A DNA stretch of 6,979 bases. Source: CAZTAR01 sp043813895. GTDB taxonomy: Bacteria > Planctomycetota > Phycisphaerae > UBA1845 > UTPLA1. The notes beneath the pieces are model-generated. The model saw nothing but the letters and a program-made list of their open reading frames with translations, was not told where the DNA came from and did no database searches. Location of the stretch: the NCBI GenBank assembly GCA_043813895.1, contig JBDRKQ010000004.1, positions 1 to 6,979 on the forward strand. The letters are read 5' to 3'. Below are positions 1 through 5,840 of this stretch, piece after piece. How positions within the stretch are numbered: the stretch's first letter is position 1; every line of letters begins with the position of its first letter. A program made the position numbers and the translations under genes.

Positions 1-159
1 GTCACGCCTTTCTCGGGAGCGGAACTCCTGTTCGAGCTGGCGGCAGAACCGAAGCAGTTTGTCGAGACGAGCGGCCTGCACGCGGCAGCTTGGCAGGACG
101 TCCCGGCCTTCCCCGACACGCTCGGCGCCTTCCTGAGCAGCCTGCCTGCCGCCGAGTAG
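1..159 (+). CDS. C-terminal fragment of a probable alpha/beta hydrolase (5' end outside the window)
   Basis: Frame 1 is open from the first base and ends at TAG 157-159, giving 52 residues. The order of motifs, TPFSGAELLFELAAEPKQF followed by a Gly-Leu-His-Ala turn and a final amphipathic helix ending near SSLPAAE, resembles the end of Bem46/YfhR-type alpha/beta hydrolases. In that family a 'P...G..L...A..PK.F' stretch leads into the strand and loop carrying the catalytic histidine, followed by a last helix. His27 of the fragment would be that histidine. The nucleophile and acid residues lie upstream and cannot be checked, so substrate and localisation are unknown. The next gene has its own promoter, so the two are probably separate transcription units. 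Confidence 0.6.
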   Translation, partial: VTPFSGAELLFELAAEPKQFVETSGLHAAAWQDVPAFPDTLGAFLSSLPAAE

Positions 160-186
160 CCATCCGACCTTGTCGCGGTCCAGGCG

Positions 187-203
187 GGAAATGGGGCATT
201 TCC
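187..203 (+). other. Perfect 7-bp hairpin downstream of the hydrolase gene
   Basis: GGAAATG at 187-193 and CATTTCC at 197-203 are exact inverted complements separated by a GGG loop. The hairpin lies 28 bases after the hydrolase stop codon. It could protect the 3' end of that mRNA or act as a weak terminator, but no T-run follows it, so it is not a standard intrinsic terminator. Confidence 0.4.
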
Positions 204-273
204 ACATCAAAGACGTGTTCTCGGACGCTGCGAGTCGAGTCGATCCACCCGTCTCCCTTCTGGATAGCCCCCA

Positions 274-302
274 TTGTCCCCTGTGTCGCTTGGATGTAGA
301 AT
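274..302 (+). promoter_or_regulatory. Probable sigma70-type promoter for the FHA-GAF-SpoIIE gene
   Basis: A -35 box TTGTCC (274-279, 4/6 match to TTGACA) is followed after exactly 17 bases by a -10 box TAGAAT (297-302, 5/6 match to TATAAT). Transcription would start near 309, giving a leader of about 67 nt before the ATG at 376. The promoter overlaps a possible TTG start at 274, which argues against translation beginning there. It is a consensus match only. Confidence 0.55.
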
Positions 303-375
303 CCGGTTACCGGCCATATCTACACTGGCGAGCAGGGACATGGCAGCATCCACTGACGCGACGAGGCACGCGGCA

Positions 376-1980
376 ATGCAGTTGATGATCCTCGAGAACC
401 GACGGCTCAGGACAACGCTCCGGCCGGGTCCCGGCATGATCTCGATCGGTTCGAGCCCGGAGTGTGGCATACATTTGCCAGATCCGCGGATCTCCGCTCA
501 CCAAGCCAGCATCACCCAGGATGAGGACGGCGTGTGGTGGCTCGAGGTGGTTGACACGTCCGCGCCGACCAGTCTCAACCGTACCGTGCAAAAGGCCCGG
601 GCCAAGCTGCGACACGCGGATGAAATCTCGATCGGCGACTTCGCCATCCGGCTCTTTCTGGAGTCGGACAAGACGCGCGACGAACTCCGTCGCGAGCGTG
701 TGCTCCAACTCACCAAGCGGCACGGCAAGACGCTCCCGTTGGGCTCCATCATCCACAAGTTCGAGGACAGCGTCACCGTTCCGAAAGACTTCCTCGAACA
801 GCTCTCGTTGTTGGCCGTTCGCGTCGAGGGCATGGACACGGTCACGGATATCCTCACGCCACTGTTGCGGGCGATGTTGAGATCGTTCGACGCAAGGTGT
901 GCCTGGGTGGGAATCCGCAGGGAGCCCATCGGCGACTTCAACTGGAGTCTCGGGCTTGCACACGACGGACAGCCCTGCGATCGGCCCCCGTTTTCCGAGA
1001 AGATGCACCCGAGATGCCTTGAACACACGCAGTATCTCTGCTGCCCGGAGGCGCCGATAGACGGTGCCCGGTCGGCAATGGCTGTGCCGCTGGTGTGCCA
1101 GCCCGGTATCCTGGGCATGTTGTACGTCGAGAACGCCGCCGACAGCGTGCCATACAGCGAGACGTTGCTGAGTGCGTTCAGTGCGATGGCTTCCTGCGTC
1201 GCGCTGCCGGTGGAGAACGTGCTGCGGCACTCGGTTTCGAAGCAGCGCGCGATCCTGGCCACCGAACAGACCGTCGCACGCGTCACACAAGATGCGCTCA
1301 CCCCCAAGGCCCTGCCGCAGTGGGACGACCTCCAAATCGCCTGCTACCGCCACATGGGCTCGCGGCGATGCTGTGACCTGTATGACATTGTTCAACTCAG
1401 GGACAAGACCGCATCGATCATCGTTGCCAAGTTGGCAGTGGATGACGCCGCTCTGGCGCGCCGCTTCTCCGAGATCCGCACGATGTTCCGCGCGGCCGCG
1501 CTCTACTCCGAAGCGCCACACCTCTTCGCCCGTGCGATGAACTGGTTGGTACATACACCCGAGACCCCTTGCGCGATCGAACTCGCCACCGCCTGGATCA
1601 ACCCGGTCTCAGGAAAGGTGCAGTACTGCATCGCAGGAGACGGCGTGCATCTGGGCGTGATTCATGCGGACGGCACGGCCGAGTTCATGGAGTCGAACGG
1701 GATGCCTCCTGTTGGGCGAACACGTGCCCCGGCCTTCGAAGGGAGAACATGCGACCTCGCGTCGGGCGACACACTCGCCCTGGCGACCGGCGGCGTCGCG
1801 TGCGCGAAAGATCGGGAGGGCGAGGCGTTCGGAATCGCCGGCCTCGAAGAGATCCTTTGCGATGGCCTGGGGGCGGCGCCGGGGCACGTCCTCGGCGAAC
1901 TCGCGAGCGAACTCACCGATTTCGTCGCGGGCGGAGCCTGCCCCGAGGACATCTCCATCGTTCTGGCACGGCGAGAATGA
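376..1980 (+). CDS. FHA-GAF-SpoIIE/PP2C-like signalling protein, probably catalytically impaired
   Basis: A 534-residue soluble protein with no signal peptide or membrane segment. An FHA-like fold covers about residues 1-95 (strand with MISIGSS, then HLPDPRIS..A, later EISIGDFAIRLF). A GAF-like sensor domain follows at about 140-285 (LTPLLRAML, then AMAVPLV...GILGMLYVEN). A SpoIIE/RsbU-type PP2C domain covers about 310-532. Such proteins normally dephosphorylate anti-sigma antagonists or similar partners in response to a bound signal. Here only part of the metal site remains. The GGD motif is CCD (Asp334 kept). The Asp of the 'DVSG' motif is Lys352. The 'TDG' motif is TGG (Asp to Gly472). The late 'DD' is Glu524-Asp525. 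Catalysis is therefore doubtful, and a regulatory or scaffold role is possible. The chosen ATG has GAGG at 363-366, 9 bases upstream, and opens directly into the first FHA strand. ATG 340 in the same frame is an alternative that would add 12 residues. No sigma or anti-sigma partner gene is visible nearby. Confidence 0.82.
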   Translation: MQLMILENRRLRTTLRPGPGMISIGSSPECGIHLPDPRISAHQASITQDEDGVWWLEVVDTSAPTSLNRTVQKARAKLRHADEISIGDFAIRLFLESDKTRDELRRERVLQLTKRHGKTLPLGSIIHKFEDSVTVPKDFLEQLSLLAVRVEGMDTVTDILTPLLRAMLRSFDARCAWVGIRREPIGDFNWSLGLAHDGQPCDRPPFSEKMHPRCLEHTQYLCCPEAPIDGARSAMAVPLVCQPGILGMLYVENAADSVPYSETLLSAFSAMASCVALPVENVLRHSVSKQRAILATEQTVARVTQDALTPKALPQWDDLQIACYRHMGSRRCCDLYDIVQLRDKTASIIVAKLAVDDAALARRFSEIRTMFRAAALYSEAPHLFARAMNWLVHTPETPCAIELATAWINPVSGKVQYCIAGDGVHLGVIHADGTAEFMESNGMPPVGRTRAPAFEGRTCDLASGDTLALATGGVACAKDREGEAFGIAGLEEILCDGLGAAPGHVLGELASELTDFVAGGACPEDISIVLARRE

Positions 1981-2211
1981 GAACCTCCGAAGGGGGTCTG
2001 CTTGGCCGTCGCGTCGGGTCCTTCGCCGACTTCTGGTTAGCGTCGCATGGCGCCTGAGTCCGGCAGGCAAGGGTCCGACTGACGTGGAGGGTGAGGCCAG
2101 CGTCGATCTCGACGGCCAGGACCGGCGCCTGGAGCTGGCTTTGGGCCTGATGCCGGGAACCGGCGGCCGGAGGCCTGTTGTGGGCCTGTTTTGCTTTTAT
2201 CGCCGGGGGGG
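1981..2211 (+). other. Hairpin-rich intergenic region without a convincing gene
   Basis: No reading frame here resembles a protein on either strand. The stretch holds several short inverted repeats in series. GCCTG 2052-2056 pairs with CAGGC 2064-2068. CGTCG 2101-2105 pairs with CGACG 2110-2114, extended by GGC 2095-2097 with GCC 2115-2117. CCAGG 2116-2120 pairs with CCTGG 2128-2132. GCCGG 2152-2156 pairs with CCGGC 2160-2164. High GC makes such stems common by chance. The series could be the 3' untranslated region of the upstream gene, a small RNA or decayed repeat material. Confidence 0.35.
2171..2198 (+). terminator. Weak intrinsic-terminator-like structure after the SpoIIE-like gene
   Basis: AGGCC 2171-2175 pairs with GGCCT 2183-2187 across a 7-base loop, and a T-rich tract follows at 2189-2198 (TTTTGCTTTT). 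The stem is only 5 bp and two bases separate it from the T tract, so efficiency would be modest. The octamer GGCCTGTT also occurs twice here as a direct repeat (2172-2179 and 2183-2190). The position, just before the thrS promoter, suits separation of the two transcription units. Confidence 0.4.
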
Positions 2212-2239
2212 TTGACCGATCCTGGGAACGTGGTATGGT
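2212..2239 (+). promoter_or_regulatory. Probable thrS promoter
   Basis: TTGACC (2212-2217, 5/6 to consensus) and TATGGT (2234-2239, 4/6) are separated by 16 bases. The -10 box is preceded by TGG at 2231-2233, an extended -10 element. Transcription would start near 2246, leaving a leader of about 200 nt before the thrS start codon, unusually long for a simple gene. Confidence 0.6.
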
Positions 2240-2245
2240 TAAGCG

Positions 2246-2448
2246 ACAGATGGAATAGGCCTGGGAGGACGGGTTCCAGGATGCATCCATCGAGACGATG
2301 GCCGTTGACTAGCACTTACACAACAACGTGACGCACTCCGTGTTGCACAACCCGACGGTTGCAACACAGCGTGATCGCTGCGCGCGGAGACTGGCGGAGC
2401 GGTGCTTGGGTGGTCGGCTGTTTGGCTTCGACATGAGCTGAGTGATTC
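2246..2448 (+). promoter_or_regulatory. Structured 5' leader of thrS, candidate autoregulatory region
   Basis: The approximately 200-nt leader holds three clear hairpins. First, CCTGGGA (2260-2266) pairs with TTCCAGG (2274-2280), including one G-U pair. Second, CCATCG (2287-2292) pairs with CGATGG (2296-2301) across an AGA loop. Third, GTGTTGCA (2340-2347) plus ACC (2350-2352) pairs with GGT (2357-2359) plus TGCAACAC (2360-2367), with a 2-base bulge and a CGAC loop. A weaker, tRNA-reminiscent segment follows at 2385-2432. E. coli ThrRS represses its own mRNA through a leader that mimics tRNA-Thr, and many Firmicutes use T-boxes. No full T-box or T-run terminator is present here, so the mechanism is unassigned. 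The regulatory role is inferred from structure and position. Confidence 0.45.
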
Positions 2449-4611
2449 ATGATACGCGTAACGCTTCCTGACGAGTCAGTATTGGAGATGTCCGACGGCG
2501 CGTCGTCGATGGATGTGGCCGCCAGGATTGGCGAAGGCCTGGCGAAAGCAGCGATCGGCGCGGCGGCGGACTGCGGCAACGGCGAGGTCCGCCTGGACCT
2601 GGCGACGCCGCTGAGCGGAGAGTGTCGCCTCCGGCTCTTCACCCAGCGGGATATGGAGTCATTGGAGATTCTGCGACACAGTACGGCCCACGTGATGGCC
2701 GAGGCGATCTGCAAGTTGTGGCCACAGACCAGGCTTGTCTACGGCCCGCCGATCGAGAACGGCTTCTACTACGACATCGACATGGACCATCGACTGACGC
2801 CGGAGGATTTCCCGAAGATCGAGGCGGAGATGGCCCGAATCGTGAAGGAGGATCGGCCGTTCACGCGTTGCGAGACGAGCCGTGAAGAGGGCCTGGCCAA
2901 GGTCCGCGCAGAGGGCAATCCGTACAAGCTGGAAAACGCCCGTCGGGCAAAGGGTGAGACGCTGAGTTTCTACGTCACGGGCCCGGATGCCGGCAAGGAC
3001 TGGGAAGACCTGTGCACGGGGACGCACGTCCCGAGCACCGGGAAGATCGGCGCGTTCAAGGTGCTGAACGTTTCCGGTGCGTTTTTGCACGGCGACGCCA
3101 AGAAACAACAGTTGCAGCGGGTGACGGGGACGGCGTTCTTCTCCAAGAAGGAGCTGAAGGCATACCTCCATCAACTCGAGGAGGCAAAGAAGCGAGACCA
3201 CCGGCGTCTCGGGCAGGAGTTGGGTCTGTTCGCGTTGGACAGCATGGTCGGCAGCGGCCTGGTGCTTTGGAAGCCCAAGGGAGCGATGGTGCGCTACCTC
3301 CTCGAACAGCACATGCGCGAGCAACTTGTGCGGTACGGGTACACGCCGGTCTATTCGCCGCAGATCGGCCGGCTGGAGTTGTATCGCACGAGCGGGCACT
3401 TTCCCTACTACCGCGATTGCCAGTATCCGCCGCTCTACGAGGACGCGACGGCCCCGATGCTGCAGGCGCTCGTCGACACGATCAAGGACAGGGACGAGGA
3501 GGCCTCGCAGGAAGAGCAGCTCGCCGGTGTGCAGGAAGTCTTCGGCTCGCTCACGGAGTATTTCGACATCAAGCCCAAGGCGGACTGCTGCTGCGACGAG
3601 TCGGTCCAACGGATGCAGGCCGACTTGAGCACGGCAGAGGGCTATTTGTTGCGGCCGATGAACTGCCCACATCACATCCGGATATACAAGAGCGAGCCGC
3701 GGAGCTACAAGGATCTGCCCGTTCGCCTGGCGGAGTTCGGCACCGTGTACCGTTACGAGCAGTCAGGCGAGGTGTCCGGTCTGACGCGCGTTCGCGGGTT
3801 CACGCAGGACGACGCGCACGTTTTCTGCATGCCCGAGCAGTTGCAGGACGAGCTTTCGGCTTGCATGGATTTGAGTCGGTTCGTGTTGGAGAGTCTGGGC
3901 CTGAAGGACTACCGTGTGCGTGTGGGTCTGCACGATCCGGATGACGAGAAGTTCATTGACAACCCGGAGGCGTGGGAGGTTTCCGAGGCGGCCGTCCGCG
4001 CCGCGGCCAAGCGATCCGGCATGGAAGCCACGGAGGAGAAGGGCGAGGCGACCTTCTACGGCCCGAAGATCGACTTCGTGGTGAAGGATTGCATCGGCCG
4101 GGAGTGGCAGTTGGGAACCGTCCAGGTGGATTACAATCTCCCAGAGCGGTTCGGCCTCGAATATGTCGGGTACGACAACGCAATGCACCGGCCGGTGATG
4201 ATCCACCGGGCGCCGTTCGGCAGCCTCGAACGGTTTATGGGCATCCTGATCGAGCACTTCGAGGGCGCCTTCCCACTGTGGCTCGCGCCGACACAGGTGG
4301 CCGTGGCGTCGATCAGCGAGAAGAGTGCGGAATATGCGAAGAAAGTGGCCGCAGTGCTGGGCGAAGCGGGCCTCCGCGTCGAGTTGGACGTCTCGGCGGA
4401 GAAGATCGGCCCGAAGAAGCACCGTGCCAGGAAGATGAAAACTCCGTATATTGCCGTCGTGGGCGAGCAGGAAGCGGCTTCTGGCACCGTGGACCTGAAC
4501 GACCGGGATGGACGGCGGTTGGATAACATGGAATTGAAGTTGTTGTTGGAGTTGCTGCTGCAAGAGAATCAGCCCGGCGGAAGGCCGGAGGATTCGAAGC
4601 TGGGCGCGTGA
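2449..4611 (+). CDS. thrS: Threonyl-tRNA synthetase (class II) with an inserted block in the catalytic domain
   Basis: A 720-residue cytoplasmic enzyme that charges tRNA-Thr with threonine using ATP. Domains in order are an N-terminal TGS domain (about 1-65), the TSAD editing domain, the class II catalytic core (about 255-610) and the C-terminal anticodon-binding domain (about 615-705). The editing domain has His77 and His81 in HSTAH, and Cys189 and His193 in DLCTGTH. The active-site zinc ligands are all visible: Cys406 in MNCPHH, His457 in DDAH and His586 in MIHRA. Class II motif 2 is seen at FGTVYRYEQSGEVSG and RVRGFTQDDAH. The E. coli enzyme has 642 residues. Most of the extra length is a block of about 60 residues at about 331-396, between the SGHFPYY...PPLY stretch and EGYLLRPMNCP. 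The ATG has only a weak GAG (2440-2442) as ribosome binding site. infC follows after 44 bases, which suggests co-transcription. Confidence 0.97.
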   Translation: MIRVTLPDESVLEMSDGASSMDVAARIGEGLAKAAIGAAADCGNGEVRLDLATPLSGECRLRLFTQRDMESLEILRHSTAHVMAEAICKLWPQTRLVYGPPIENGFYYDIDMDHRLTPEDFPKIEAEMARIVKEDRPFTRCETSREEGLAKVRAEGNPYKLENARRAKGETLSFYVTGPDAGKDWEDLCTGTHVPSTGKIGAFKVLNVSGAFLHGDAKKQQLQRVTGTAFFSKKELKAYLHQLEEAKKRDHRRLGQELGLFALDSMVGSGLVLWKPKGAMVRYLLEQHMREQLVRYGYTPVYSPQIGRLELYRTSGHFPYYRDCQYPPLYEDATAPMLQALVDTIKDRDEEASQEEQLAGVQEVFGSLTEYFDIKPKADCCCDESVQRMQADLSTAEGYLLRPMNCPHHIRIYKSEPRSYKDLPVRLAEFGTVYRYEQSGEVSGLTRVRGFTQDDAHVFCMPEQLQDELSACMDLSRFVLESLGLKDYRVRVGLHDPDDEKFIDNPEAWEVSEAAVRAAAKRSGMEATEEKGEATFYGPKIDFVVKDCIGREWQLGTVQVDYNLPERFGLEYVGYDNAMHRPVMIHRAPFGSLERFMGILIEHFEGAFPLWLAPTQVAVASISEKSAEYAKKVAAVLGEAGLRVELDVSAEKIGPKKHRARKMKTPYIAVVGEQEAASGTVDLNDRDGRRLDNMELKLLLELLLQENQPGGRPEDSKLGA

Positions 4612-4645
4612 TCCGGCGTGCGTGCGGCGCGAAGTTGAAGATGAA

Positions 4646-4655
4646 AGGAAGGTGA
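4646..4655 (+). promoter_or_regulatory. Strong ribosome binding site that fixes the GTG start of infC
   Basis: AGGAAGGTGA lies directly before GTG 4656. It differs by one base from the ideal anti-SD complement AGGAGGTGA with an extra A, and no other start in frame has comparable support. E. coli infC uses the rare start AUU for IF3 self-regulation. That start is not used here, although the non-ATG start may still lower initiation. Confidence 0.6.
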
Positions 4656-5357
4656 GTGCCAAATCCACGCTTGAGATTCAATGAGCAGATCCGCTTGTCA
4701 CCGGTCCGCGTGGTCGCTGCGGACGGCGAGATGTTGGGCGTGATGTCGACGGATGAAGCCATACGAATGGCGATGGATGCGGGGATAGATCTGGTGGAGG
4801 TGTCGCCCAACGAAAGGCCTCCCATCTGCAAGATCATGGACTACGGGCGGCACAAGTACCAGCAGTCCAGGAAGCAGAAGCAGAAGCACCACGAACGCAA
4901 GACCAAGGAAGTGCGGCTGCGCCCGAAGACCGATCCTCATGATCGCGAGATCAAGATGCTACGGGCAAAGAAGTTCCTCGAAGCCGGGGACCGCGTGCAG
5001 TTCACGATGATGTTTCGTGGGCGGGAGCGCTTCCATGTCCAGAGCGGATTCGAAGCGTTTAATCTTATCACGGCGTCGCTGGCGGACGTCGCGAAGATGG
5101 ATCGCGAGCCGAAGGTGTATGGTCGCCGCATGACGATGGTCCTGGCCCCGACAAAATCGGAGGGGGGCTCCAAGCCGAAGCAGCCGAAGGAACCGAAAAC
5201 CCCCGAGAAAAAGAAGCGTGCCGGCCCCGTGGCCCAGCCGCCAGCGGTTGGAGAGGTGCCGGCCACGCCGACGGCCCCCGAGGCGGCGGGAGAGGGTGCG
5301 AGCGACGCGCGGGCCCCCGTGAGCACCACCAGCCAGGGCGGAGACGAGGGGGAGTAG
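4656..5357 (+). CDS. infC: Translation initiation factor IF-3 with a long low-complexity C-terminal tail
   Basis: IF3 binds the 30S subunit, checks the start codon and initiator tRNA, and keeps the subunits apart. The start is GTG. The N domain spans about residues 1-75 (NEQIRLSPVRVV, DEAIRMAMDAGIDLVEVSP, PICKIMDYGRHKY). A lysine-rich linker follows (QQSRKQKQKHHERKTKE). The C domain spans about 83-166 (EVRLRPKTDPHD, RAKKFLEAGDRVQFTMMFRGRE, and the closing RRMTMVLAPT). A normal IF3 ends about here, near 170-180 residues. This one continues to 233 with a tail that is first Lys/Pro-rich, then Ala/Pro/Gly-rich, and acidic at the end. It looks disordered and has no recognisable fold. The gene lies between thrS and rpmI, as in many bacteria. 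Confidence 0.96.
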   Translation: MPNPRLRFNEQIRLSPVRVVAADGEMLGVMSTDEAIRMAMDAGIDLVEVSPNERPPICKIMDYGRHKYQQSRKQKQKHHERKTKEVRLRPKTDPHDREIKMLRAKKFLEAGDRVQFTMMFRGRERFHVQSGFEAFNLITASLADVAKMDREPKVYGRRMTMVLAPTKSEGGSKPKQPKEPKTPEKKKRAGPVAQPPAVGEVPATPTAPEAAGEGASDARAPVSTTSQGGDEGE

Positions 5358-5399
5358 GCGACGTCCGCCCACACCAACCCGAAGCGCAAGCGAGGGCAT

Positions 5400-5448
5400 A
5401 ACCCCGCCGCCCGCCTGAGCCAACAGCCCCGGGCGGGAACCAGGGGTT
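5400..5448 (+). other. Two-part stem-loop in the infC-rpmI intergenic region
   Basis: AACCCC (5400-5405) pairs with GGGGTT (5443-5448). Nested inside, CCCGCC (5410-5415) pairs with GGCGGG (5432-5437), with a 4x5 internal loop and a 16-base apical loop. All 12 pairs are Watson-Crick. No T-run follows, so this is not an intrinsic terminator. In E. coli the region between infC and rpmI carries the translational operator bound by ribosomal protein L20, so this is a candidate position for such a site. Only transcripts from upstream promoters would contain it, because it lies before the internal promoter. Confidence 0.4.
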
Positions 5449-5545
5449 GAATCCGCACAGCCCCTACAGCAGACGCTGCGGTTCCCTCCCCCGAACCGCC
5501 CAGATCATCACGGACCCCAGGTGACCAATTGGCAACGAGAGGGGG

Positions 5546-5574
5546 TTGCAGAGCCCGCGTCGGTGGGTTATACT
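5546..5574 (+). promoter_or_regulatory. Probable internal promoter for rpmI-rplT
   Basis: TTGCAG (5546-5551, 3/6 to consensus) and TATACT (5569-5574, 5/6) are separated by 17 bases. Transcription would start near 5581, leaving a leader of about 45 nt. The 268-base gap after infC is much larger than the thrS-infC gap, which supports separate or additional expression of the ribosomal protein genes. Confidence 0.55.
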
Positions 5575-5625
5575 ACGGGGCTCGCTGTGAGATGCAACGA
5601 TATCGTGTGATCGGAGGACGCGGAC

Positions 5626-5823
5626 GTGCCGAAAATGAAGCGTCATAAGGGAATCGCCAAACGCGTTCGCGTGTCGGCGCGGGGGAAGGTTCGTTACAAC
5701 AAGAGCGGTGCCGGACACTTGCTCAGCGGCAAGAGCGGTTCGCGGTTGCAACGGTTGCGAAAGAAGGACGAGGTCGCCTGCAAGAAGATTGCTGCCAAGA
5801 TGCGGCGCGCGATACTGGCCTAG
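5626..5823 (+). CDS. rpmI: 50S ribosomal protein bL35
   Basis: A 65-residue, strongly basic protein of the usual bL35 length. It begins with the family signature MPKMKRHKGIAKRVRV, followed by the GKVRYNKSG and HLLSGKS motifs and a run of arginines and lysines that contacts 23S rRNA. The GTG start is preceded by GGAGG at 5613-5617, 8 bases upstream, and gives a full-length match to the family, so the start is well supported. It acts in the large subunit. The gene sits upstream of rplT, its standard partner, and is probably co-transcribed with it across a 96-base spacer. Confidence 0.97.
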   Translation: MPKMKRHKGIAKRVRVSARGKVRYNKSGAGHLLSGKSGSRLQRLRKKDEVACKKIAAKMRRAILA

Positions 5824-5840
5824 TGTTCTGTTCTGACAGG

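Noticed and set aside
274..375. Upstream TTG 274 as start of the FHA-GAF-SpoIIE protein
   Set aside because: The TTG is the likely -35 box, has no ribosome binding site, and the added residues do not belong to the FHA fold. ATG 340 remains a possible alternative.
307..1554. Long antisense reading frame of 415 codons opposite the SpoIIE-like gene
   Set aside because: It is a shadow produced by high GC in the real gene. The sequence lacks any recognisable domain, and the sense strand has a clear FHA-GAF-SpoIIE order.
1913..2290. Antisense frame of 125 codons over the 3' end of the signalling gene and the intergenic region
   Set aside because: No recognisable motif, biased composition, and overlap with the thrS promoter and terminator-like structure.
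2403..2424. Possible T-box antiterminator core in the thrS leader (GGGTGGTCGG resembles the GGGTGGTACC core)
   Set aside because: Only about seven bases match, the following bases differ, and there is no terminator with a T-run or other T-box landmark.
2385..2448. A complete tRNA gene before thrS
   Set aside because: Only a D-arm-like motif and one hairpin are present. The D stem does not pair well and there is no proper T arm or acceptor stem.
2659..3675. Antisense reading frame of 338 codons inside thrS, and a similar one at 3763-4668
   Set aside because: Both lie opposite conserved ThrRS motifs, have shadow-type composition rich in Arg, Leu and His, and show no family resemblance.
5464..5751. 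Antisense frame of 95 codons over the rpmI promoter and gene
   Set aside because: It overlaps the conserved rpmI coding sequence, has no ribosome binding site I trust and no family features.
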